Source: Eutreptiella sp. 'Long Island Sound 2002' (Eukaryota > Euglenozoa > Euglenophyceae > Eutreptiales > Eutreptiaceae). Taken from it: 64,000 nt of DNA. Below, one piece after another: positions 13,461-22,856 of this stretch. Position 1 is the first letter of the stretch, and each line of letters opens with the position of its first letter. Location of the stretch: the NCBI GenBank assembly GCA_964036045.1, contig OZ038379.1:78896929-78960928 (forward strand), in the 5' to 3' direction. The notes below the pieces were generated by a model. It was not told the origin of the DNA. It made no database searches and saw nothing but the letters and a program-made list of their open reading frames with translations. The translations under genes and the position numbers were made by a program.

Positions 13461-14682
13461 GGGGGCGTCGGTTGTGGAAGTAGGGGTGGTTTCCTCCGCG
13501 TCAACCTCATTGACACCCTTCTTCCTTCCCCTATTCCTGGGCTTTATGTCCTTGTCCTGTTCTGGTCGTTCTCTTTTTTCTCCTTGTTCTTGTTGTCCGA
13601 CCTGGGGACCCAGTTCCTCTTGATCTCCTGGATCTCCTTGGCCAACTCGGTCCCCACCGACATCAGCTTGGAGAGCTCGTCCTTGTCCACCTCCACTTTG
13701 GCTTCCCGGATACCCGCAGGTGCACGCTTCTTGGACCCGTGCGCCTTCTTGTAGGCCTCCGTGTCAGCTTGGTGGGTGGGGCATGTTCGGTGGTCATGGT
13801 TGAAGCCTTTCTTCCTCCCATAACACACGAAACAGCCCTGAGGGTGAGCTCGTATGAACTCCCCAAAGGACAGCGGAGGGTCGCCAATGCGGCGAGGGTC
13901 CCTCTTCTCCTTCTTCTTCCAACCCGGCTGCAGGGGCTTCCAGCTTCCCCGGTTGTTCCCCGCGCCGTTGTGGGCCACGAAGGCACAAACGGCCATCTCG
14001 GCGGGCTCATCGTCGTCGTCATCGTCGACGAGAGCTTCATCGCCATCGGCTCCCGCTGGGTCCATGGCAGCTTCCCTGCCAGGCCCCTCGCCAACGTAGT
14101 TGACGTCATGGTCGCCGGGCCTCAACCCGCGGGTGTGGTGGAGGTTCCGGTACTCCTTGAGTACTTCCTCTCCAACCCACTCCAGGATCTCGTCGCAGCT
14201 CATCCGCGCCGGGATGGCCTGCAGACGGATGGTCTGGCCGCTCACGTCACACTCGTCAAGGCGCCACATCGCGGTCTTCTCGCGATCGCCCGAGACGGTG
14301 ATGAGGAGAGCGTTCCGCAGGGAGTGCCGTTTGACATCCCGGGCCACGTTCTTCCTCGTCCAAGCCACCACGTTCGTATGATACTCTTTGGGGAGCATCA
14401 TCTTGACGGTGTGGTTGGACTTGGCCCTCTTGCCTTCCTCCTTGGTGATCCTCTTGATCCATGCTTCCGGCAGCATGGAGAGCAGGCGAGCCTGCTCGTC
14501 ACCCTCGTTCCAGTCCTCCACGTTGCGGCGGAAGAGGGTGTATTGCCCTCGGAAGTCTCGCCAGTCCCGTAGGCGGATCTCCCGTCCATCATGCTGAAGC
14601 TTGATGGACTTCCACCGCTTGGCAGCCACCTGCGGAGCGTCCACCCGCTCCTGCTCGTTGAGCCACTTCTTGGCTTACTCGA
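13461..14682 (-). pseudogene. B1 gag, C-terminal half: capsid and zinc knuckle
   Basis: The frame 14644-13544 encodes the end of the gag core (REIRLRDWRDFRGQYTLFRR, LLSMLPEAWIKR), an Asp-rich linker (DDDDDDEPAE), the AFVAHN motif, a CFVCYGRKKGFNHDHRTC cluster (CX2CX8HX4C) and a Lys-rich tail. A frameshift near 13545 removes the final residues compared with the B2 copies. The upstream half continues beyond the DNA transposon at 19379. The capsid-type core packages RNA; the Cys/His cluster is likely the nucleocapsid. Confidence 0.85.
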
Positions 14683-14709
14683 CCCTACGTGCTCATTTGG
14701 ATCAGGTAC
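14683..14709 (+). repeat. Left terminal inverted repeat
   Basis: It is the reverse complement of 19350-19376 with one mismatch (position 6, C versus G). It begins CCCTAC and continues GTGCTCATTTGG. Confidence 0.9.
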
Positions 14710-14714
14710 TTCAC

Positions 14715-14810
14715 ACAGTGGTTTTACCCGGTTTAACCCGGTTGAACTCGGAAGGGGCGCGGTTGAACCGCTGAACCGTGGTTGAACCGCGGTTGAACCA
14801 CCGCCAGCGC
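14715..14810. repeat. Left subterminal GGTTGAACC-type repeats
   Basis: Five to six copies of GGTT(G/T)AACC(C/G) variants are packed here, including GTGGTTGAACCGCGGTTGAACC-like runs. The unit is close to a palindrome. Similar clusters occur at 15185-15215, 15392-15446, 16892-16948, 17356-17404, 18828-18892 and 19269-19330. Subterminal repeats of this kind often bind transposase. Confidence 0.75.
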
Positions 14811-14907
14811 TGGCGGCGGCGGCGGCTGCGCCAGCGGCGCGCGCGTTTCTGAACAAAATATTTGCACAACCGCCTGAAACTGACGCGTGACAAACCTTTT
14901 TCAAAAA

Positions 14908-16877
14908 ATGTCCCACCACTGGCTGCAAGTGGTGAACGACCACTACAGCGGGTGGGGGGACGAACAGCTGGTGGACGACTTGTTCACCTTTTTTTCCACA
15001 AACGGCACGACAAAACGCCTATGGAAACAACTTGCTGACCGAATCGGTAACACACAGAGGGCTTCCAAACAGACAAAAAGGGCTACAAAAAAAGCTTTCA
15101 AAGGATCCGACGCTGTGCGCCTCATTTCGGACCTTGGGATGCCGAAGCGAAGGTATGTGGCATAATGCACACATGCCTACAAGTGGTTCAATGCGGTTCA
15201 ACGGTGCGGTTGAACCCTTATCACAAATGAACAATTGTGATTGTGCTTCATGACAACGTTTGCACGGCAAAAAAATCGCTTAATGTTGCCCAAAGCATGA
15301 ACATATGAGTTGCAACGTGTTGCCCGCGTCACAAATGTGAATCCTTTGTGGTTTGTACCATTGGACGCTTTTTGGTGCCATGACGGCAACCCATTCAACC
15401 GCATGTTCAACCGCGCACTTTATCCCAATTTCTCGGTTCAACCGTCTCTAGGTACAAGAAGCTTATTTCGTGGGCCGATGCCAAAGACAAGAAAACCCGT
15501 GCAAGCACCGTCCCATGGACACATTGCTTTCCGTCGTATGCAACGATGGATAACGCTTGGTCCACGTTAAGTAAGAGACAAGTACTAAAAACGACCATAA
15601 AGGATGGAAGAGTTGGGGTTCGTTGGGATGTGGATGATTGGATACAATATATAGGTGATCAAAGGGATGTGCTAGAAGAAATGCACTTCCCAAGATTTCG
15701 GGATGATCACCCCTATGTACTTATAGTGCGTGGTGATGGGTTTCCATGTGGAGCAAGGTCATGGTGCCAAATTGCATGTGGTTTTGCAAACCACATGCAA
15801 AGAGCACGAACCTTGCTCTACAATTGGACCCTTGACCTTGCTCTCATAAGTGAGCATGAAACGGATCTTGTGCGTGTCCTCTTTGGAGAGACACTAAAAA
15901 AAATATAACAAATTATTGACCGTGGCTACATGTTGCTCGGAGGGTTTTGGGTGCGAACGGTTGTCATTATTGGAGGCGATAGCCCTTGGCTTCGTCATAT
16001 ACTTGGTCTATCAACATTTTATGAAATTGGGTCAATTTATTCTTTTGCGACATGGTCTAGGGAGAAAGAAAGATGGGTAGGGTGTGAATGGCGACGAAGT
16101 ACAAGACTTGAAGCAAAATTCCTAAAGTATAGGAAACAAGGAGTTAGTTGTGTTGGTGCAAAAGGGTGCATCGAAAGTCCACTATTGAAAGTGGATGACC
16201 GTATAGGGTGTGTCATCATGTGTGTTCTTCATCTTGCGATACGATGTGGTGAATACTTAACAACGTTTGTGCGCACACGAGCCACAATGTTGACGATACC
16301 ACAACGATCCAAGGTTCAAAGCCTCCTAAAGGACGCTAAGACCGATGTTGCTTTGAAAGGCCGGTCCTTCCCCGATGGGGAAGAGACATGGCACTTGTTT
16401 GCCAATTGGTTGCACATTGCAAAGAGTTTGCGTCTAACACCACATGTCACCACTACCGTTGAGGACATGGGGAAATTGCTAACCGCTATCTATCGATGGA
16501 CATATGATCCATTCGTCCAAGGGTGTGCACAAATTGCACAGAGGTTTCAAAACACTATATGTCCCCATAAACAATCACCCTACTTGCTTTGGCTCCGCAA
16601 CGAGGGGGCCATCGTATTGGGTAATTTGCAACCTTGGGGGGGGGCCATGTTTTGTGGCGACATTGTTGAGTCGCTTAACTATGTCTTTAAAGACAACTTT
16701 CTAACCACAAGTTCCCGGGGTGGTGGTCGTAAGGCTACCAAGGAGGAAGAGGATGAGGCAATGCTCCGCCATGCGCACGAGCGCACCTTCCTCTACAAGG
16801 AGATGCTTCGATGGGACGGGCGGCGGCGACGGGAAGATGAGCATGTAGTGCACGCTCAATTGGAAGTTGGCAACTAG
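14908..16877 (+). pseudogene. Transposase-like gene, two exons, one in-frame stop
   Basis: Exon 1 (14908-15152) starts at ATG (MSHHWLQVVND). Exon 2 (15452-16877) joins it in frame across a GT-AG intron, giving ...MPKRR-YKKLISWADAKDKK. A TAA at 15906-15908 interrupts an otherwise open frame of about 550 codons, and the reading continues at QIIDRGY. Visible motifs are VLIVRGDGFPCGARSW (possible first catalytic Asp), a C-x5-C pair in CVGAKGC, and CVIMCVLHLAIRCGEYL. The C-terminus is basic (RRRRED region). Acidic residues in conserved-looking blocks plus its place between inverted repeats suggest a DDE-type transposase, but I cannot assign a family. It could be another transposon-borne protein. 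Confidence 0.6.
15153..15451 (+). other. Predicted intron in transposase-like gene
   Basis: The 5' site is AAG|GTATGT and the 3' site is TCTCTAG|G. The 299 bases have stops in all frames. Removing them restores one frame (phase 2). The intron holds two clusters of GGTTGAACC-type motifs. Confidence 0.65.
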
Positions 16878-16880
16878 GAG

Positions 16881-16965
16881 GTGTGTGTGTGGTTCAACCG
16901 TGGTTCAGGAGGTTCACCCGTGCGGTTGAACCGGCTTCCCCACGGTTTGACCCCTGACTCTCTCA
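16881..16965 (+). other. Predicted short 5' intron before the acidic/TET-JBP gene
   Basis: GAG|GTGTGTG begins and CTCTCAG|GTG ends an 85-base stretch with four GGTTGAACC-type motifs. The ATG of the next gene follows 14 bases later. The 5' site lies 3 bases after the transposase stop, so this could also be a 3' untranslated intron. Confidence 0.4.
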
Positions 16966-16979
16966 GGTGCCTTTGCACC

Positions 16980-18230
16980 ATGGACCCCGAGTCTTTGGGG
17001 AAGGCCTTGCAGGACTGCCTGCGGGCACTGGGTACGGGACAAGGCGCCGATCCCCCTGCCGCGCCAGCGCCACAAAAAGCAAAAATCGCCCCGGACAGCA
17101 GTGAGACGGACGAGTCAGACCCCCTTTTTGAAGAGCACAAATGGGTCCCAGCCGCAAAGCATATCCCAAAGAAGAAGAAGAAGAAGGTAGTTCCGGCTCC
17201 CAGTTCCGAGAGTGACTCCGGCAAGCTCCCCAGCGACACGGCGCAGGATGTGAAGGCCCTGGCAACCGAGTTGGCTGCGGGATCGAAGGATGGCAACGAG
17301 GAGAAAGCGATCAGGGCAGAATCGGCGCATGCGTCAGCTCTGGAGGTGTGCACGGTTGAACCGGTGAAGTGTAGTTCAACCGCACGCTTGAACCGCCTGA
17401 ACCACGGTTTCACTATTTTTTCCTTTTTGCAGAGCCTGGATCAAGCCCAACAACGACGACTGGCGGTTGAGGACACGCGCAAACAGCTGCGACAGCGGTT
17501 CGGATGGGCGGCCAACACGCCGATTCGATGGGTCATTGTGGACGGTCCTGATGGCGAGCCACGTCTGGCCGTGGGTACCCCGGGGAGAGCCACGAAGGGG
17601 ACCCCCCGGCCCAAAAAGGGGCAAGAATTGGTCTTCCTTCCCCCGCAGTGGGAGGAGGAGGGCGATGCAGCTGGGACAACGTGGCCAGTTATTGCAGTCA
17701 AGGACAGCACAAGCTTCAGTAACCCCCACGCTGCCGAGGAGGCGTTGAAAGAGCGCTGCGCCCAGAAACAGGAAGCGATCGATGAGGAGGGCAAGAAGAC
17801 AATGGAGGACTCCCCCTCGTACAGTCCACTCGAGGAGAAGGAGGTCACTCCCGCGCCGGAAGCTGAAGCGGAAAAGGACAGTGACAATGGGGTTCCTGTG
17901 CCGACGCCGCCCGTGATTCCAGAGCCAAAGGACACTGAGAAGCACATTCCTGTGCCTAGTCCGCCGGAGGTGCCAGAGCCAAAGGAGAGTGAAGAACAGG
18001 TGGTCAAAGAGGAAAAGGTGGAGTCTGCTGGTCCAGGGGTGCAGGAGCACCAGGACAGTGGGGAGGACTCGCCTGCAGCCCCGGTTGGTCAAGAGGAGAT
18101 TGAGGAGGTTGGTGGAGCGCCGAAGGACGAGGAAATGCCTGCATGTAAGCAGGAAGATAACGAAGAGGCAGCCCCAGAGGTTGGTGCACCAGTGCCTCAC
18201 GTGAAGGAAGAGCCACTCCCAAACGACTGA
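16980..18230 (+). pseudogene. Acidic, disordered N-terminal region of the TET/JBP-like gene
   Basis: It starts at ATG (MDPESLGKAL). An in-phase 87-base GT-AG intron (17346-17432) can be removed, joining ASALE to SLDQAQQRRL. The protein has a KKKKKK cluster near residue 60 that could be a nuclear signal, and a folded-looking stretch (RQRFGWAANTPIRWVIVDGPDGEPRLAVG). After that comes a long Glu/Pro-rich tail with near-repeats (PVPTPPVIPEPKDTEKH, PVPSPPEVPEPKESEEQ). It ends at TGA 18228-18230, and the same frame runs straight on into the dioxygenase domain. The TGA fits a CGA-to-TGA change, so I read this as the N-terminal part of one fusion protein. A separate protein is the alternative. Confidence 0.55.
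17346..17432 (+). other. Predicted 87-base intron
   Basis: GGAG|GTGTGC and a strong acceptor, TTTTTTCCTTTTTGCAG, bound a segment of 29 codons with no stop. It is full of GGTTGAACC-type motifs, unlike the coding sequence on either side. Its splice context resembles that of the 85-base segment at 16881. Confidence 0.65.
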
Positions 18231-18905
18231 CTTTTCACGTGCCTCAAGGGAATGAGGGGGTGGCAGTGGCGGGAGCGACATGGAGCACGGTACCGTAGGC
18301 AGTTGTGGGGGGCCGTAATGGTGCAGGGGCATCACCGTGTGCAAGTTGAAGTGCAAACGAGGAGAGATCCGGACCTGGTCCGGCGCCTGAACGCACACAT
18401 CCGAAGTGTACTCCCCCAACTAACCTACACTGCGCTCGCAGTGGTCCATGGGGTGGGCGATCATCCCATGCTTGTACATACGCATCCAAAGGATGACAGT
18501 CCCCTTACGGGGGAAATAGCCCTGGGTGATTTTGTGGGGGGGGAACTGTTTACCAGTGCCCTACTTTGTGCAAATGGGCCTTCTCGTCCTGCATGGATAC
18601 GTTGGGGGCGTGATTTATTATGGGGACACATTGTGGATCCTCGATATTAGGTCATGTTTAACGCTCTTAGGCCCCACATGCCTCTGGCGTGGTCTGGACA
18701 GCGCATTGTGCTCGTACCGTACACAGGCATTGCATGGGGACGTCTGCCTGTGGCGATGCAGAACGAACTTGTCACGTTTGGCTTCCCAAGGTGGAGATGT
18801 GTTTTTTGTGTAGCGCTTCGTGCAACAGCGGTTGAACTGGTGAAGCCGGTGCAACCGCGCGCCTGTCCAGCGGTTGAACCACCTCGAAAGCCGGTTACAT
18901 TTTAG
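18231..18905 (+). pseudogene. TET/JBP-like 2-oxoglutarate/Fe(II) dioxygenase domain, broken
   Basis: Same frame as the acidic region. The core reads MLVHTHPKDDSP...EIALGDFVGGELF. After a TAG at 18648-18650 it continues FNALRPHMPLAWSGQRIVLV and then LVTFGFP. This matches the TET/JBP plan: an HxD-type motif, a G-D-F-x-G-G-E-L strand, a distal His before P-W-x-G, an Arg for 2-oxoglutarate, and a C-terminal L-x-x-x-G-F-P. Here the Asp of HxD is His (HTH), and the TAG cuts off the distal His and Arg, so this copy should be inactive. The family oxidises 5-methyl pyrimidines in DNA. The annotation rests on motif recognition only. Confidence 0.65.
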
Positions 18906-19349
18906 TGCAATCCATGAGGAAACAAACTTCTGACAATCAAGTGTAGGCTTGCATGTAATTGTTGTTCACTAAAAAGGGTCCAAAGTCCTAAGGGGAATCC
19001 AAACAAGGCGCAGGGGTGTATGTCACCACGCCTAACGAAAAGTTGATGGTGAAGCCGTGCAGTTTCACCAATACAGCCAGCGCCACTGGCACCTACACCA
19101 CCACCGCCGTGAAATATGATCCAAGAGAAATATGTCTCCAGTGTTTTGCACCAATGAGGTAAGAAGGTTTTCAGAAACATTCTTTTTAGGGGGTGTGGCA
19201 TCTCTTGCAGGGCTGAAAAATAGCGGTTTTCAGGTTGCTACTTAGCAATTTGTTGCTGTACCTCGATAGTGGTTCAACCGTGGGGAAGTCGTAATGAAAG
19301 TTCGCGGTTGAACTCGGTTGAACCACGGTTTCACTTGGGTAATTCAAGG
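18906..19349. other. Transposon 3' non-coding region with right subterminal repeats
   Basis: No convincing coding frame is seen. GGTTCAACCG / GGTTGAACTCGGTTGAACC motifs lie at 19269-19330 just inside the right inverted repeat, mirroring the left end. Confidence 0.65.
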
Positions 19350-19376
19350 GTACCTGATCCAAATGAGCACCTAGGG
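19350..19376 (-). repeat. Right terminal inverted repeat
   Basis: It is the partner of 14683-14709 and ends CACCTAGGG. It is followed by GA at 19377-19378, the putative target duplication. Confidence 0.9.
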
Positions 19377-19378
19377 GA

Positions 19379-22300
19379 GGGTCTTGATTTTCCCCTCCTT
19401 GGTCGCCACGAAGTATAGCTCTTGGAGCACTTCCGGCAGGCGGTACCTGAACCGTCTGAAGACATATTTCTCCGCATCTGCGGGATCCATGTCTTCAGTG
19501 ACGGTCACCCCCCAATCGTCCAGCTTCTCCAAGAAGCGGTCGAGGTTGAGGGGGTTGCCATCGTACATGGGGGGCTTGATGTCCTTCAGGTCTTCCCACA
19601 CGGCGGCATCCGCGGCCTTAGAGACCATGAACGCCGGCCGCGAGGTCCACCGAGGTTCCCATCGGCCTCTCCCACGGACTCCCACGGCCGCCACTTCCAT
19701 CTCCTCAACGATATCCGCGTGGCCACGCCGAGGTTCCTCCATGTACGCTGAACCTAGATGTTCACACCGTACTCCTTCCATGTATGCCTCCTCATCACGG
19801 CGCCGGCGGCTGCGTTCAGCGGCCTCCCGTCGTACACCACGCGGCGGGGAGATGTCGAACTCCTCCAGGTCCAGGTCCAGGTCCTCACCTCTGCCGACGT
19901 CCCACGCCACGTCTCCTCTGGGGACCTCATCCCTGAGTCCACCATAACGTCCACCAGCCATTGGGATTGGCTCCGGGGCTGGTGCGGGGCGTCGGGGGCG
20001 TACCGGTGTCCGCGGTGGAGCACGGCAGTTGTGGTACTCCGCGCTGAGCCACTCATTACGCCAATCCTCACTGCCACTGCCGGGCGGCACGCGCTCGTTG
20101 CGGCGGCCCGCGCTGTGATGGGAGGGGGCGGTGAGAGAGGGGGCACTGGCGCTGGGGCGACTCCTGGGGGCTCCGCCAGGGCGTGGGGTCTGCCTGGACC
20201 TGGTCCGGGTCCCCAGCCGTCATCTGACGAGTCAGACTCCAGGGGTCAGTGGTCGCTGCCGACGCTCCCACGGGCTTCCAGCGCGTCCAGCCTCTGCTGC
20301 AGGCCGCTGATGACCTTGTTCAGCTGCCTGGTCTCGCTCCTGGCGATGTCCAGCTGCCTCTGGCTGGCGGTGGCGACGCTGGCGCTCTTGACCATCTCGA
20401 TCTTGGCGATGTTCAGCTCTCTCTGTGCGCGCGCGGCGACCCTGGCGATGCGAGTCATCTCGCCCTTGCCCGTGTCCACCTCGCGCTCGAGGGACTGGAC
20501 CCTCCTGCGGAGGTAGACAATCCACCGCCCGGTGGCATCCGGGTTGCCGTTCCCTGGTGGGTCGTCGGGGTCCCCAGGGGGTCCTCCAGGAGGGCCTCCG
20601 CCGGGTCCGCCCGGTCCAGGGGGTCCTCCCCCGCCCGGTGGTCCGCCTCCAGCGGGTCCACTTGGTGGGCGTCCTCCAGGGGGTCCTGATGGTCCTCCGC
20701 CAGGGGTTCCCGGTGGGTCTCCGCCAGGTCGCCTCGGTGGGTCCGAGGATGGGGGCTTCTTCGTGTAGTCGAAGTCCATGTCGTCATCCTCGTCCATGTC
20801 GCCCTACTTGGGCGTCTCGGTCTCGGAAGACTCCGAGCTCCGGTAGAGAGGAGGGAGATCCTCATCCTCACCTTCCGGCTCCATGGGGACGTCTCCGCCT
20901 CCTCCGCCAGCCACTCCTCGGCGATGTCGGCGGCCTTGTTCCTCCCCGTCGCTGGCGGTGAAGAAGGGGTCACTGTCGTGGGGGTGTCTGCCCGCTGGCC
21001 TCTGGGGCCTCTCGGGGGTCTTCCCCTTGCCCTTCCTCCGTCAGCAGGCGGTGGGGCCACTGCTCCCACTGCTGCCTGTGTCGACCTCGTCCAGCGTCAT
21101 CTTGGAGGAGGCATCCCCTTTGAAAAGCTTTCGAAGGGTCTCCACTCGGGATCCTCCCGGGGGAGTCTCGCGGCGGATCTTGGCCTCCGCCTCCTCCATC
21201 GCGGCGGCTGTGGCTGCGGAAGCTCGCCCTTCGGCTTCCTCCCGGGCACGAGCCGCTTCGGCTTCCCGGGCCTGCTGCAGCCGATCCTTCTCCGCTTCCA
21301 ACGCCGCCAACTCCGCCTCCGTCTTGGCCCTCTCCTCAGCGACTTTCCGTCGCGCGGCCTCGATGGCGTCCTTCTTGGCGGCATCCGCCTGGGCCTTAGC
21401 CGTTGTTTCGGGCTGAGCCCTTTCCTCCGCCTCCTTCTTTGCCCTCTCTTGGGCAAGCGCCTCTTCCAGCGCCTTCACCTCGGCCTCCTTGCAGGCAATG
21501 GCCTCCTGCGTCAGGCGGGCTTCCTGGGCGGTTGCCGCCACCTCATCCTGATCCGGGCAGCCACTGCCTCATGGGCGACCGCAGCCGTGAGACCGGCCGC
21601 GATGGCTGCCACAGTCGAGGCGTGGTAGTCCATGCCTCTGCCCCACTCGGTGGCCTCCTCATGGGCGATGCCGACGGCGCCCTCCACGGCAGCGTTCTGC
21701 TGCGTGGCCCGTTGCCGGGCAACCCGAAGGTTGCAGGGCACCCCACAGGTGCGCCCGCAGGCGCGCGCCACATCCCTTTGGTGGGGAGCAACGCTGCCGC
21801 TGGAGCTGGCCTGGTCGGCCGGCATCCTCCCGCGGTGGGCCGACTCCACGTCGCTGCCCGGGCCTGACTTCCTCAGGAGCAGCGGACGGGGCTTGGCCTT
21901 GGCCTGCTTGGTGACTTCCAGGAAGTCACAAAGGGTGGTGTGGCCGGGGTGGTGACCGCCATTGGCCCGTTGGGGACTGGGGGCTGGGGTTCCGCCCCTG
22001 GCGCTTTGGGCGGCTTCGGCGGCCAGGGATTCCTGGTACTCCCGCCATTTCCTGTCCGGCCTCCTGTCCCCAGCGCAAAGCTTCTCCTTCCCAGGAGACG
22101 CGCTGCTGCTGCTGCCCTGCAGCCTGCGCTCGTTCCCCAGCTCCAGGAACTCCTTCTCGATCATGTCCCACATGGACACGTTGATGGAGGCGCCCGACGG
22201 GTACTCGTTGGGCTTCTCGTCTTCCTCAATCCCGTCGGGGCGCAGCCCTTCGCCGGGCCTGTCTGGGCGGGTGCAGACCCTCCAGCGCTTGCGGCGGAAG

Positions 22301-22515
22301 CGGTACGCATACCCTTCCGCCCGCAGCCATTCCTCCACTGCCCGCAGGCGGTCCTTGCCCATGTCCTCACGGAGCTCCAAGCTCCCGGGCATGCCGCCTT
22401 CGCACTGAGGATTGCTGTAGCGGTACTGCTGCCCCCACAGCAACCCACGCAGTAGGCGCGCCGCATGGGGGTGGGGCTGCGGCCACGTCTTGCCCGCCTC
22501 GTCCCAGTTCACCAT
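19379..22515 (-). pseudogene. B1 gag, N-terminal part
   Basis: It starts at ATG 22515 (MVNWDEAGKTW). In order: a globular N-terminal part; a long Ala/Glu/Arg coiled coil (about 21541-21180, EAEVKALEEALAQERAKKEA); an acidic region with MDEDDDMDFDYTKK at 20797; a Pro/Gly-rich collagen-like linker (20750-20530); a second coiled coil (SLEREVDTGKGEMTRIARV); an Arg/Glu-rich stretch; and the capsid core start (YDGNPLNLDRFLEKLDDWG). Frameshifts near 21530, 21060 and 20230 and a TAG just before MDEDDD (Trp in B2) break the frame. It ends where the DNA transposon is inserted. Complete gag would be near 1450 residues, long for this family. Confidence 0.85.
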
Positions 22516-22845
22516 CGGTGCTCTCGATGGAGTGGTCCTGGGGTGGTTGTTGAGGTGGGTGATGCAGCACTGGACTGGGAGTGCGGCCGGTGCTGGTCGG
22601 CCGGTGGTTGTGGAAGTGGTTGCTGTAACTGGGAGTGCGGCCTTGCTGGTCGGCCGAGGGAACTCGTTTATGACGGTATTCCGGTCCCCGCACTTCCTTC
22701 GGGGACTCGGCGCTGTCGCTGGGCGGCGCTGCGAGCCGCTGCGCTGCGCTGCGAGCTGCGAGCTGCGAGCTGCGAGCTGCTGCGCCGCGCTGCTCGGGGT
22801 TGGTGGCCCCGAGTGGCACGCGAGGGATGGGTAACCCCGCGGCGG
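22516..22845 (-). other. B1 5' leader with short tandem repeat
   Basis: About 330 bases lie between primer site and gag ATG. At 22748-22781 a 7-bp unit (CTGCGAG) is repeated four to five times. The same expansion is in the duplicate leader at about 26207-26241 and absent from the B2 leader. No coding sequence is seen. Confidence 0.65.
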
Positions 22846-22856
22846 TGAAACGCTTT
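22846..22856 (-). other. B1 primer binding site, inner copy
   Basis: In element sense AAAGCGTTTCA abuts the LTR end with no gap. No TGG (tRNA 3' end complement) is present. It is complementary to the LTR motif TGAAACGCTTT. Confidence 0.65.

Larger units (their letters stand above)
14683..19376 (+). mobile_element. DNA transposon carrying transposase-like and TET/JBP-like genes
   Basis: The 4694-bp insert separates two pieces of B1 gag that are contiguous in the B2 copies. Its ends are 27-bp inverted repeats with one mismatch, starting CCCTA(C/G)GTGCTC. A dinucleotide GA flanks both sides (14681-14682, 19377-19378), suggesting a 2-bp target duplication. Inside are two plus-strand genes with GT-AG introns and clusters of a CGGTTGAACCG-type motif near both ends and in every non-coding gap. 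Both genes have in-frame stops. TET/JBP genes carried by DNA transposons are known from basidiomycete fungi and some algae. The superfamily of this element is not clear from the termini. Confidence 0.85.
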
